A stretch of 12,980 nucleotides of DNA, taken from Rhodocollybia butyracea (taxonomy: Eukaryota > Basidiomycota > Agaricomycetes > Agaricales > Omphalotaceae). Of the stretch, positions 1 through 9,033 are shown one piece after another. The DNA is taken from assembly GCA_015501585.1 (NCBI GenBank), contig JADNRY010001295.1:1-12980 (forward strand), written 5' to 3'. Position 1 is the first letter of the stretch. Every line of letters starts with the position of its first letter. The position numbers and the translations under genes are program-made. The notes beneath the pieces were generated by a model. It was not told the origin of the DNA. It worked only from the letters and a program-made list of their open reading frames with translations, and did no database searches.

Positions 1-258
1 GATTCTCTTCTTCAAGAACTTCCTCACATCATATCCACAATCGCCATCTCTTCCTTAACACAATATCGACCAACACACCAATTACCTTCCACGACTAATT
101 CACATCACCCACATCCACCCTCTCACATTAACGAATACCCGGCCACTACTTTCTACCATTTATCCTCGTCCACTGGAACGACTTCTCCTTTCTGCACCCG
201 TCCAGAAAACAACCGACCGTTATCTTACGAATAACGAAAATCGTACAGCTACCGATTC
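1..258 (+). other. Pyrimidine-rich leader or possible N-terminal coding part of the next gene
   Basis: This stretch is rich in C, T and A and poor in G, as is usual for fungal promoters and 5' leaders. The frame used by the gene at 259 is open from the window edge to a TAA at 232-234, about 77 codons, but contains no ATG. The encoded residues would be rich in Ser, Thr, Pro and His. This fits the low-complexity N-termini seen in some fungal GIY-YIG-like proteins, but G-poor DNA has few stop codons anyway. I cannot decide between an untranslated leader and a broken N-terminal exon. Confidence 0.3.
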
Positions 259-508
259 ATGGTCAAACGACCCACAACCTTTCTAGACTCCCTCATCACT
301 CAACGTCACCTTCGCCCAGAGTCCGTCGCGGATGGCCCTGGAGAAGTATATTTCTTATTGGAAAAAGTCATTGCGGGCAACATCATAGTCGCCAAACTGG
401 GGATGACTACGGATTTCGACCGTTGGTTCGATGAACATGAACGCATTTGTCCCCAAACGGGCCGTTTAGATCTATGGCGTAAAGAAGTACCGTACAGATG
501 ACGAACAG

Positions 509-552
509 GTGAGCTTCCGAGTACTTCCCTACCATTAACCTAACCACTTTAG
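509..552 (+). other. Intron 1 of the GIY-YIG-like gene (44 nt)
   Basis: It starts GTGAGC and ends TTTAG, with a CTAAC branch-site match at 540-544. Removing it joins codon 'g|ta' and leads into the conserved E..LLHL segment. The length is typical for basidiomycetes. Confidence 0.75.
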
Positions 553-621
553 TAGAAGCGCTACTACACCTATATTTGGAAGATATTTGTGTCGATCGAC
601 CAAGAGTTATCTGCTCCTCAT

Positions 622-668
622 GTAAGTTTTCGAATTCTACTCAACTACCGCGATAACCGCAATCTAAG
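622..668 (+). other. Intron 2 of the GIY-YIG-like gene (47 nt)
   Basis: It starts with a consensus GTAAGT and ends CTAAG. Splicing makes the Cys codon 't|gt' that completes the C-x2-C pair, followed directly by GRKHIELF. The AAG acceptor is less common than CAG or TAG, but the protein match supports it. Confidence 0.75.
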
Positions 669-763
669 GTGGACGTAAACACATCGAACTATTCAAATTC
701 CACTCCAACCAACTTCAAAGTGTACTTTCATTCCTCGACTCATTGGTCCCTTCCCTTACTTAA

Positions 764-1640
764 TGTAGTACGACAATTGTACGATAACAAACGCTTTGGC
801 TCCTCACAATGTATCACATTCACGATAACATAACAATGTAATGTAATACCATTGAGGAACACATAAAATAGTCATCGCTCATCTGCCGCTTTTCATACAG
901 CCACGGGAAACTCACGCCCAAACAAACACCATACTTAAATATACAGTTTTACGCCTACTCTCTAAGTAAGAAGGACAGTCTGACAAACAAGCCCATTCAT
1001 GCAGAAATTCAGAGTCGGGGACTTGCCGTGCGCCGCACGGCGTTACCGATTCATATTATAGTGCGTGTCATCCGGGCTGTCCATCCGCACTCACTTTTGT
1101 AAGCTCTCCTCGCCATGATTTGCAACCCAATAGAATCATGAGAACAATGCTTAGTTTTTGGAAACTCGCTATCGACAGCATGTAGGTGTAGAGAGAAGTA
1201 AAAGTCAGGTCATAGTAATGTCGTTTTCAGTTGAACGCGCTTGCATGATCAAGAGGATTGAGTTCCTACGAGCAGGGCGACTGGAAGGATTCCGAAGGAA
1301 CGTGAACGCATGAAAAAATGAGCGCTGAGCATAGAGTGCCTAGTATTCACAAACTAGAATGGCTAGCTTATTGAACACATCAAGAAACTGAGAGCGCTAA
1401 AGAAGTAGACGCCTGAACCAACGTTTTAGGATCACGCCACCAGGTCTTTGAACTTTCATCCATCGGGCTCTTTCGTCCCATCGGGCTGCTAGGTTTTTCT
1501 CGAGGACTGGCATAAACTGTGACGCTGCTACTCGAGCTCATCAACTGTCTCCTGGGATTGTGACTCATACCTTGCGAGCGGCGAGTGGCGCCATTGAAAG
1601 AGATGGATATCGGGTAAAGTTTATCCAAGCGTTCTCTGGG
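764..1640. other. Intergenic stretch without recognisable gene
   Basis: I see no supported coding region, RNA gene or transposon end here. A minus-strand open stretch at 1380-1628 begins with TTG, has no family resemblance, and contains two copies of CCCATCGGGCT-like sequence (about 1450-1487). The only clear structure is the GC-rich hairpin at 1025-1041. Confidence 0.6.
1025..1041. repeat. GC-rich hairpin, 7-bp perfect stem
   Basis: GCCGTGC and GCACGGC are perfect inverted repeats around a GCC loop, in otherwise AT-rich intergenic DNA. There is no T-run behind it and no evident function. Confidence 0.6.
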
Positions 1641-1928
1641 TGTAACGGAAAGGATTATTTGTGACTAAAGCGCCCATCGGCGCCTAACGCTTTCATTATC
1701 ATCTACTTATCTTATCGCAGTTTACTCGTTCGTTACTTCCTCGTTTCCGTTTATATTGTATCTACTTATAGTAATAGTCTTTAGAAAGGTATATAAGCTC
1801 GCTGGTTACTGTAAGTACGATAGGTTCTCAGAATCATAACTCCCCCAGTTACACCGGTTCTCTTGCACCTACTTTAAATCCCCCACTCTTCGTGTGATAC
1901 TACCGTGATCCGTCACTCTAGTGTTACA
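1641..1928 (+). repeat. 5' LTR (288 bp)
   Basis: The copy at 10076-10360 matches it throughout. The only differences are three one-base homopolymer lengths: C5 at 1842-1846 against C4, GG at 1856-1857 against G, and C5 at 1880-1884 against C4. There is no substitution. The termini TGTAAC and GTTACA form a perfect 6-bp inverted repeat. The LTR would provide the promoter for the element. Confidence 0.96.
1790..1797 (+). promoter_or_regulatory. TATA box in the 5' LTR
   Basis: TATATAAG lies about 140 bp before the LTR end. Transcription would be expected to start some 25-40 bp downstream, inside the LTR. The position is inferred, not measured. Confidence 0.5.
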
Positions 1929-2043
1929 TATTTTGAACCCTCACAACTGCTCTCTACTCTTTAAAACTCTCTTCATCGTCTTCCACGGCACACTCCTCGT
2001 CTGATCAACGCGGACACCGACACAGGCACTAACAACCGACAAA
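1929..2043 (+). other. Retroelement 5' leader with expected primer-binding site
   Basis: This is the untranslated stretch between the 5' LTR and the first ATG at 2044, which sits in a good context (ACAAAATGA). A primer-binding site should start within a few bases of the LTR, but the sequence TATTTTGAACCCTCAC does not begin with TGG, the complement of a tRNA CCA end. GAACCC could pair with a T-arm-like GGGTTC or with GGTTC near the presumed RNA start, which is speculative. Confidence 0.4.
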
Positions 2044-4107
2044 ATGACCAACAACTCGACAAACCAAACCCGCGACTCTAGTCGCTACAACCTCCGCCGC
2101 GGCCCTGCGCAGTTCCAGAAGCAGGAGCTTAACGTTGGCAATAATCAGACCACTAAACCCGGTCTGAACTCCCAAGCGGGAATTGAGTCAGCCTCAAGTA
2201 CAGAGGGTGACGGCGCTGGTGCCGTGAAACGCATCCAGCAGAACTCAACCGAGGACATGGAGAATGACCTCGGTGATGACGAAGGAAATCCAAATGAGTG
2301 GATCACTGTTCATCATGGATCACATCGCCGCCGAGCGACTAGTCTAGATAGCAGTATGAATAAATTTCCTTTGCGCCCTGTTGCAAAGCAAGTAACTCGG
2401 CCGGCACAGGCCAAGAAACCTGTGCCATTGACCATGGCTCAAGGAGCAACTATTAAGGAAGCCGAAATGCGGCTCTCTCAAGCCCAACGGAAGGCCATTC
2501 AGCGACGCATGAAGGTTGTTGAGAACAACGCTGCTGGTGACGACCAGAGCAGCGATGAGTCTGTCTCCTCAAGGGGAGAAGGGCCTTCTCAAGACAAAGG
2601 GAAGGGACCGGACCCAAAGAATTGGGGAGCGGTCAATATCTCCGATATGTCGGATAGTGATGTCAATCTTGACAAGCAGAGGAGGCTCTTGAAAATTTTA
2701 GAGCACTTCGTGATGCCGAAAACATCCCAGCAGAAGGGAACAAGCCTAAGAAAATTAAAATTAAGGCTAAGAAACTTAAGAAACGAGTCAATCACCGTGC
2801 AGGCTCGGAAGCCGTAACGGATCTGGTTGAATCCCATATTAGGGATATTGTTGAGCAACGACCTAGGAGGCCGAAAAGCTCAAAGAAACTGCCAGTTCAA
2901 GGCATTGGCCATGTGGTACGCCCGAGCGAACTTTTAGCTCCGACCAATCACTTGGCAAAACTACTGACACCGGCCAAAAATAAGAAACGAGCCGTGAAGC
3001 ATAAGAATGACAATCGGGGAAATCCCGGGGATCATCCGATTCTTCTTCCAGCTCTTCCAGCGACGATTCTAGTTCTTCGTCAATGTCAGATTCAGATTCA
3101 GATGAGTCGGAGAGGGACACAAGCTCAGAATCCTCCGATTCAGAATATAGGCGCCGTGATAAACACCGAAAGCGGCGGAGTGCTAAAAAGAAACAAAAAA
3201 TGTTGCTTAAGCCAGACCCGCCAGAATCATATGATGGATCTGTCGATGTACGAGCCTTCATTAAGTTCGTAACGGAAGGTACAGCCTATGTTCGTGATGG
3301 CTATGTACCAAGAAACCAACGAGTATTAAAGCTCTCCAAATATCTGAAAGGAAAAGCTTATCAGTTTTACCTGACCTCCGTTGCAGACTCTCCGTTTGAT
3401 TGGAGACTTAAAAAGTTCTTCACTGAGCTATACAATTATTGCTTCCCGTTGACATATCGACTGGACCAACGCCGCAAATTGAAGCGCACCTTCCAGAACG
3501 ATAAATCTGTGCGCGATTATCTTGCCGAACTCAATGATTTGTTCAATACTATTGGACTTATTGACGAACGTGAAAAAAGTCCACAAGTTGTGGTCTGGGT
3601 TGAACCGAAAAATCCAGAAAGGTCTCTGGAGAGAGAAACTTAACCCAGAGTATTCAACCTATATGGAGATCGCTAATGCAGCGGAACTCATTGAGATCAT
3701 AGAGAATGTTGATCCTGGTGACGAGCCACAGAAGAAGAAATCTGAAAAAGCTGCCCAGAGTTCCAGTAATGGAAAAATTGGCAGTACCAGTTCGAAACAC
3801 TCTTTCTCGGCAAAGGGAAAGAAATTCCCGCCTTTCGGGAAGAGAGATAATCCTTCTCACCAGGGTGGTAGCTCAACCCAGAATGCGGGACAGAGCTCAC
3901 GAAATCATTACCTGAACAAGAAAATTCATTCCCAACGTCGGGAGCTCTCTGAAAAAGAGAAAGAGGAATATCGGGCATCTGGTCGATGCTTCCGATGTGG
4001 CGAGCAGGCCATATGTCTAATCGATGCCCTCAAGGGAAAATGGTGAAATCCACCAATAATGGACCTCCCGGAGTGTCCAGTAATCACATTAGTGTGGCTG
4101 TCAAAAA
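2044..4107 (+). CDS. gag: Retrotransposon Gag with CCHC zinc knuckle (frame-broken)
   Basis: Gag forms the virus-like particle that packages the element RNA. The start at 2044 has a good context. Order of parts: a polar N-terminal region with basic and acidic patches; a Lys-rich stretch (about 2740-2800); a Ser/Asp tract (about 3031-3145); a Gag core (about 3221-3577) with PESYDG, RAFIKFV and FPLTYRLDQRRKL; and a CCHC knuckle, CX2CX4HX4C, at about 3989-4030. Coding passes from frame 1 to 3 near 2683, to 2 near 3029 (G4), to 3 at 3573-3578 (A6), to 2 at 4007-4008 inside the knuckle, and to 3 at 4103-4107 (A5). Each step is a one-base length change in a run, and no substitution stop is needed. 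The assignment rests on family resemblance of the core and knuckle. The breaks could be real or assembly errors. Confidence 0.88.
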
Positions 4108-5110
4108 CTGATGAGCAATTAAGAAATCTCGCCGAGACTACCGAGGAGATTACCGAAATTGGACTTGGAATGGTAGGCCTCGAATTGGCCTCTGGGACTC
4201 ATGTAATGTCATCCTCACTGAACTCGGAGAATCTGATCATGATTTCTATGCCAGATCTACAGTCCGTTAGCGACTCAGACTATGAGACCATACCTGCTGA
4301 AAGTGAGGAGTTTGATATAAATATTGATTATTCTCCTTACCCGTCGCCCAAACATGACTTGCCATATGGATATATTCTCCCCAAAACAAGGGAAATTGCT
4401 TTGGCTCCAGGTTCGCCCTGGATGTACAGACATTTGAATCACCCCAACCATGGGTACGAATCTCAGCTGCCCCCGAGCTCAATTAGGGATATATTGGCTC
4501 AACGTGCAATGTATTTGCTGGATATGGCGGCACCGTACCCCACAGATGAGGATCTTGCCAAAGATAACATAGGCAGATTCTTTGTTTACCAAGTGTCGGA
4601 TGAAGAATACTGTATTAGCGACTCGGATTATTTCGGGGAAATGCACCCTGACTTCGAGAACTTTGAATGGGTATATTGTACTCGGGATCAGCTCGAAGAC
4701 CCTGACTTCCAATTGCCGTATTGGTATGCACTTGAACGTGCTCGGATGACAGATGGCCGAGTTTGTCTTCGAGATTTCAAAGTATTGAAGTTTTACCGGA
4801 TGGAAAAAGCCTATGAAATGGGTATAGTGAAATGCTTAGCCCTCGGCGAGCCATACCCTGGTGATTCCGGCATGGAAAACATCTCTAGATTCAATGTTGA
4901 ATTGCACAGTCCCGAGAATTATCGGATTTTTGGATGCGCACCTGGAATTTTGTGTGCTATTACCAAAGCGCCATGTTCAGAATATTCATTTTGACTTGAT
5001 CCGCTGGTACAAGAAACACCTTCTCCGTGCATACCAAGAGATGCGTGATGACTATGAAATGTGTTACTATCCCTCGAGTTTATTCTTGAGGGAATGGTTC
5101 GTGCGCGAAA
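4108..5110 (+). CDS. Polyprotein segment between zinc knuckle and protease, unknown function
   Basis: About 330 residues follow the knuckle and precede the protease. I recognise no known domain. The segment is acidic and rich in Tyr, Asp, Glu and Pro, with short recurring pieces such as SDSDYE and SDSDYF, EDLAKD and EDPDF. One frame is open from 4108 to about 4927. It then moves by one base at a T5 run (4927-4931) into a frame containing HFDLIRWYKKHLLRAYQEM, and again by one base near 5108-5110 (A3) to join the protease frame. Basidiomycete gypsy elements often carry a poorly described stretch at this place, so it may be a Gag tail, a protease prodomain or an uncharacterised domain. The first ATG in this frame (4059) lies inside the knuckle region and is probably not a true start. 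Confidence 0.6.
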
Positions 5111-6300
5111 CAAATTGACAATTCACCTACTCAGGTCTTGGGAGTTGAATCCATTTGGTTAAATGGTGTGCAGGTGCCAAAGGGCACTTACCCAGCTGTT
5201 CAGCGGAACGCCGCAATAACTAAGGATTTCTCGCGCCAAATCCCGAAGCCACTGGTGGTAGTTGTAAAATTAAATGGGCACCCGGCGCGTGCACTAATCG
5301 ATACAGGATCCCTTGGGGACTTCATATCGTCAACCTTTGCGGATCAACTTGGTATTCAAAAGATTGAATTAACCAAACCTTTGCCACTGCAGCTTGCAGT
5401 GCAGGGATCCCGCTCTAAAATAAATTGGGGAATTAAGGCTCAATTCCAGTATCAAGGGATATCCGAGCAACGATACTTTGACGTCGCAAATCTGTCCAGT
5501 TACGATGTCATCCTGGGTACACCATTTCTGTACCAGCATAAAGTCGCGACGGCATTTAATAATCCCAAAGTGGTCATTGGGAGTATTGAATCATTACCTA
5601 TTCAAGGAGTAAATGTTGCAAAGCTATCGTCCAGAGCAATGGATCTATATGAAGATCGTCTTGATGCTGTACGGAAGGAGCTAGTAGAATATGCTCAGCC
5701 TCTGTGCAGGACAATGGCTGAAACGGACTTACCTCCTCTTAGAGCCATCAACCATAGCATACCTCTAATTGACGAGTCGAAGATCTTGCCTTGGCGGCCT
5801 TCAAAATGTCCGGAGAAATTTCGAAGCCAGTGGGCCGAGAAGCGGGATGCTTACTTACGCTCTGGTAGGTGGAAAATAACCAGTTCTGGTAATACCGTAC
5901 CTATGTTGCTAATTCCTAAACCTGGCAGTACAAAACTACGCGTTGTTGTTGACTTACGAGCTCGCAATGCCAATACTCGAAAACTCTCATCCCCAATGCC
6001 AGATATCGAGGGAATCAAAAGGCGAGTTGCTCGTGCAAAATATCGTTCAATTATTGACGGCAAAGATGCCTATGAACAGATCCGAATAATCCCTGAGCAT
6101 GTACCGCGCACTGCTGTAACTACACCAGATGGGAATATGGTGAGTCTGGTTATCCAGATAGGCGATTGCAACGCCCCGGCAACTTACCAGGCACTCATGA
6201 ACTACCTTTTTTCAGAGTATATTGGACGGTTCATGGATGTGTATCTGGATGACATAGTCATCTACTCCGAAACGCTGGAGGACCACGTAAAAATATGTTA
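5111..6300 (+). CDS. pol: Retroelement aspartic protease and reverse transcriptase
   Basis: One frame is open through protease and most of RT. The approach segment (VQRNAAITKDF) and LIDTGSLGDFIS, with the catalytic Asp at nt 5300, identify a retropepsin; DVILGTPFL is its second conserved strand. The protease would cut the polyprotein. RT begins around 5700: MLLIPKPGS with VVVDLRA, motif A Asp in IIDGKDAY (about nt 6056), GDCNAPATYQ in place of the common PFGLxNAPATFQ, and YLDD with the catalytic Asp pair at about nt 6248-6253. It copies the element RNA into DNA. The open stretch starts downstream of a one-base change near 5109, so no own start codon is expected; it is part of a polyprotein. 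It ends at a TAA just after an A5 run (6289-6293), beyond which the RT continues one frame over. Confidence 0.93.
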
Positions 6301-7030
6301 AATTGATAATTGACATTTTGAGACGTGAAAAGCTTTACCTGAGTAAGGAGAAGCTCCATTTCCTGCCCAAGGAATTCAAGGTATTGGTTGTATTATTGAC
6401 GATAAGGGGATCCGGATGGACCCACATAAAGTTGATGCTATATTGAAATGGCCAACTCCGACGAATCGTGACCTTCTTCGAGGTTTTTTGGGTTCTGTGG
6501 ATACCTCGCTGATGATATTGGCCTGTTCGTGTACCTATGGGACATTTAAGTTCAATAACAGGTGATACTGTTCCGTTTCGTTGGACTTACGTGGAGCAAC
6601 GAGCTTTTGAAGATGTTAAACATCTCACGGAGGTGCCAGAGACCACCATCGGGTGCCTCTAAGTTACGCCGAGGATGCCCCACCGGTCTGGATGATTACC
6701 GATGGTTGCGCAACTGGTATTGGTGGCGCCGTATGTCAGGGTACTGACTGGAAAACTGCTAAGGCGGCAGCGTTCTATTCGGCAAAGCTCAATCCAGCTC
6801 AACAGAATTACCCTGTCCATGAGATAGAGATGTTGGCTGGCGTCGAGACGATGCTCCGCCACCGGGATATACTACAGGGCGTAACCTTCAAGTGGATTAC
6901 TGACCATAAGGGCTCGTGCACTTGCTAAAGCAGAAGGACTTGTCTGGGAGGCAAGCCCGATGGCTAGAGAAGATCTCGGAATTCAACTATGAGGTTGTGT
7001 ACGTTCCGGGTGAGGATAATATCCTCGCGA
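6301..7030 (+). CDS. pol: RT connection and RNase H domain
   Basis: The RT thumb and connection continue with LRREKLYLSKEKLHFL, then DPHKVDAILKWP and RGFLGS. RNase H follows with its three catalytic acids visible: Asp in WMITDGC (nt 6701), Glu in HEIEMLA (about nt 6827) and Asp in WITDHKG (about nt 6902). This domain removes the RNA strand during reverse transcription. Frame changes that I can place are at GG 6386-6387, GG 6499-6500, G 6525, G 6635, G3 6910-6912 and G 7029. All are explained by one missing G. The last one breaks the conserved end of RNase H (an ADALSR-type motif). The TDGC form instead of TDAS is usual in basidiomycete elements as far as I recall. Confidence 0.88.
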
Positions 7031-7575
7031 TGCGTTATCACGTATCTATTCAAATGATAAGCCTGGCACAGTGCATGCGCGTAGTGAATACACGTACCAT
7101 GATGTTGTTGACAACGATGCACTGCTTCAGCATGATGTGACGATGCCTGTGCTTGTCGACGTTGAAGCTGCTTCTTTGATGCCTGAGTTGTTTGCTATGA
7201 GCACTCGGAATGCTGGAAAGCGAGTTGAGACCAGCTGGGAATTTGCTCGTCGGATGAGGGGCAAGCGTTTCGTCTTGCACGGTCCCCGTGAAGAACGAAA
7301 GGAGGGCGGAAGTACCCATTCAGTACCGAACTTGCCTGAAAATTCCGAAAACTAGTAAGATATTACCTTCAATCTTCGAAGAACAGGGAAACTATTCCCG
7401 CGAATGCATCTGGTTCTGAATTAGATGCTGAACCCATGATCCCCCAAGAGTCGACAAATCCATCGTTACTCACTGCATTGGCTGCAAGCCGATCCAAGCT
7501 TGATCTAGAAGTAGTTTTAAAAGATCAGTTACGGGAAACGATGCAACATTTCAAGAAGATAATTGACAAAACCTA
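7031..7575 (+). CDS. pol: Polyprotein spacer between RNase H and integrase
   Basis: About 180 codons join RNase H to the integrase zinc domain. The frame open at 7071-7355 reads a hydrophilic segment rich in Glu, Arg and Lys (EFARRMRGKRF, REERKEGG). Stops then appear in each frame. A second frame is open from about 7385 to 7576, with acidic, Pro/Ser-rich content and a helical-looking LKDQLRETMQHFKKIIDK. At least two one-base changes are needed between them. No domain is recognised. Spacers of this kind are common in Ty3/gypsy polyproteins. Confidence 0.6.
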
Positions 7576-8790
7576 AGAGTACCGTAACTTCGAGGTCTCT
7601 AATGGGCTGGTATATCTGAAATTACAAGACCGAAAGGTCTTGTGTATTCCAAAAACTCACCTTGAATGGTCGAAACATTAAGGAATGTGTTATCGACGAA
7701 GGCTCATTCACTCCTAGCCCACCTTGGCGCCAGAAAAAACAATTGATTACCTTCGAGACCATGTCTGGTGGAAAGACATCGCTTCAGATGTCAGCGCGTA
7801 CTGTGAATCTTGCCACACATGCAAGCGCACCAAACCAAATAATGCCCGACCTTATGGGCTACTGAATTCTTTACCAGTTCCCGGCTATCCTTGGGAGTCA
7901 ATTGCGATGGACTTTGTTGGTCCTCTACCCGAATCAAAAGATCGTAACGGAACTTATGATTATGATAACAGTTGTTATTGATTTGCTAACGGGAATGGTA
8001 CACTGTATCCCTAGCAAGACAACCTACAAAGCTAAGCAAATTGCTGAGCTTGTCTTCGCCGAAGTCTATAAGCACCACGGACTTCCTAAAAATATCATTA
8101 GTGATCGCGATTCATTGTTTTACGAGCATGTTTTGGACTCACCTACATGGCCTAATTGGTACAAAATTGAAAATGTCCAGTGCGTACCATCCTGAGACTG
8201 ATGGATCGACGGAACGGGCAAATCGCACTGTCACCAGATGCTTCGTCAGTTGCGTAGCTATTGACCAGAAAGACTGGGTCACTAAGCTCCCGTCTATTGA
8301 ATTTGCAATTAAATTCAGCACGCTCAGAAACAACAGGATACTCACCGTTCTTCTTGAATACGGGTCGGATGCCCCGTTCGTTTTTATGGAAACTCCGCGG
8401 ATAAGAATGAATATCCTGGAATCCGAGTATTACGCCCAGAAAATGAAGCTGGCGGTCATGCAGGCGCATGATAGCATCTTGAATGCTCGAGTAAAGCAAA
8501 ACTCGTGACGCTAATCGGCGCGTCGAGCTGTTCCGTTTGTGGAAGGAGATCTTGCGTATATTTCCACCAAGAATATAACATTTCCTAAAGGATACGCGAG
8601 GAAATTAGTACCGAAATTTATCGGACCATACAGGATATTGAAGGACTTCGGGAACTCTACCTTCAAAATGGACCTACCCTCTAGATTGAAGCAACGAGGT
8701 GTCCACGACGCGTTTCACGCGTCATTATGCGAATTCACATCCCAAATGATGATCGTCTCTTTCCGGGACGACTCGAGACGCAAATAGCCA
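7576..8790 (+). CDS. pol: Retroelement integrase with GPY motif (frame-broken)
   Basis: This enzyme inserts the cDNA into the genome. The zinc domain shows HSLLAH (His codons at 7705 and 7720) followed by YCESCHTC, giving H-H-C-C. The catalytic core has Asp in AMDFVGPL (about nt 7910), Asp in ISDRDSLF (about nt 8101) and Glu in PETDGSTERAN (about nt 8211). If the extra T in the run after 8117 is ignored, 35 residues separate the last two, the standard D-D-35-E spacing. The GPY motif (KFIGPYRIL) with HDAFHASL marks the C-terminal domain at about 8600-8730. Many one-base changes break it, for example A6 7733-7738, TT near 7956, T4 near 8118, CC near 8232, A3 near 8307 and A4 near 8498. Nearly all are run-length changes. 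Confidence 0.9.
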
Positions 8791-9033
8791 GACTTTGGCG
8801 AAGCTGAAGGAGAGTGGGCGTAGATCACATTGTTGCCCACTCCGGAACGAGGTCAAATGCACTATTCCAGATAAAGTGGAAATCGGGCGATCTTACCTGG
8901 TTACCCTACGAAAAATTGACCATTTAGATGCAATTAGCGATTATTTCGAGGCAATCGGAATTTCGGACATTAGTGAACTTACGGATGGAGGGCGCATCGA
9001 TATCGCAGATCCGAATTTGATCAGAGCGGTGGC
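8791..9033 (+). CDS. pol: Chromodomain at the integrase C-terminus
   Basis: After the GPY region the coding frames give VDHIVAHSG, then FQIKWKSGDLTWLPY (about 8868-8910), then a shift at A5 (8911-8915) into KIDHLDAISDYFEAIGI. The pattern of two beta-strands with W-K-x-G-D-x-T-W and a closing helix fits the divergent chromodomains of basidiomycete chromoviruses. These are thought to guide integration to particular chromatin. The Trp residues in WKSGD and TW are present; the full aromatic cage of histone-methyl-lysine readers cannot be confirmed. Where pol ends is unclear: the last chromodomain frame stays open to 9406, but beyond about 9033 it no longer looks like protein of this family and overlaps the next ORF. 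Confidence 0.75.

Larger units (their letters stand above)
259..763 (+). pseudogene. GIY-YIG-like (T5orf172/MUG113-type) domain protein, three exons, internal TGA
   Basis: The exon model is 259-508, 553-621 and 669-763, together 414 nt or 137 codons plus a TAA stop. Exon 1 shows the hallmarks of the family: GEVY at residues 28-31 (the GIY position), KLGMT at 46-50 (the YIG position), then RW, a Cys, and W73 before VPYR. Exon 2 gives VEALLHLYLE. The exon 2/3 junction creates the conserved C-x2-C...H-I-E end (CSSCGRKHIELF). Both introns keep the phase exactly, which strongly supports the model. A TGA at 499-501 interrupts codon 81, where Arg is plausible (CGA to TGA, one C-to-T change). Related domains are DNA-binding or nuclease-like, but the role of the fungal proteins is largely unknown. 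The gene may be dead or the TGA may be an error; unlike other breaks in the window it is not a homopolymer change. The start at 259 is the first ATG after an in-frame TAA. Confidence 0.72.

Noticed and set aside
1380..1628. Minus-strand open stretch of 82 codons beside the 5' LTR
   Set aside because: It begins with TTG, resembles no family, and the sequence right of the element does not extend it.
2863..3261. Minus-strand Ser/Glu/Asp-rich open stretch
   Set aside because: It is the complement of the Gag Ser/Asp tract and adjoining Gag coding sequence; Gag on the plus strand explains the region.
3573..3578. A6 run as a programmed frameshift site
   Set aside because: It lies inside the Gag core, not at the gag/pol border; codon phase does not fit the slippery heptamer, and the same kind of change occurs all over the element and in a host gene.
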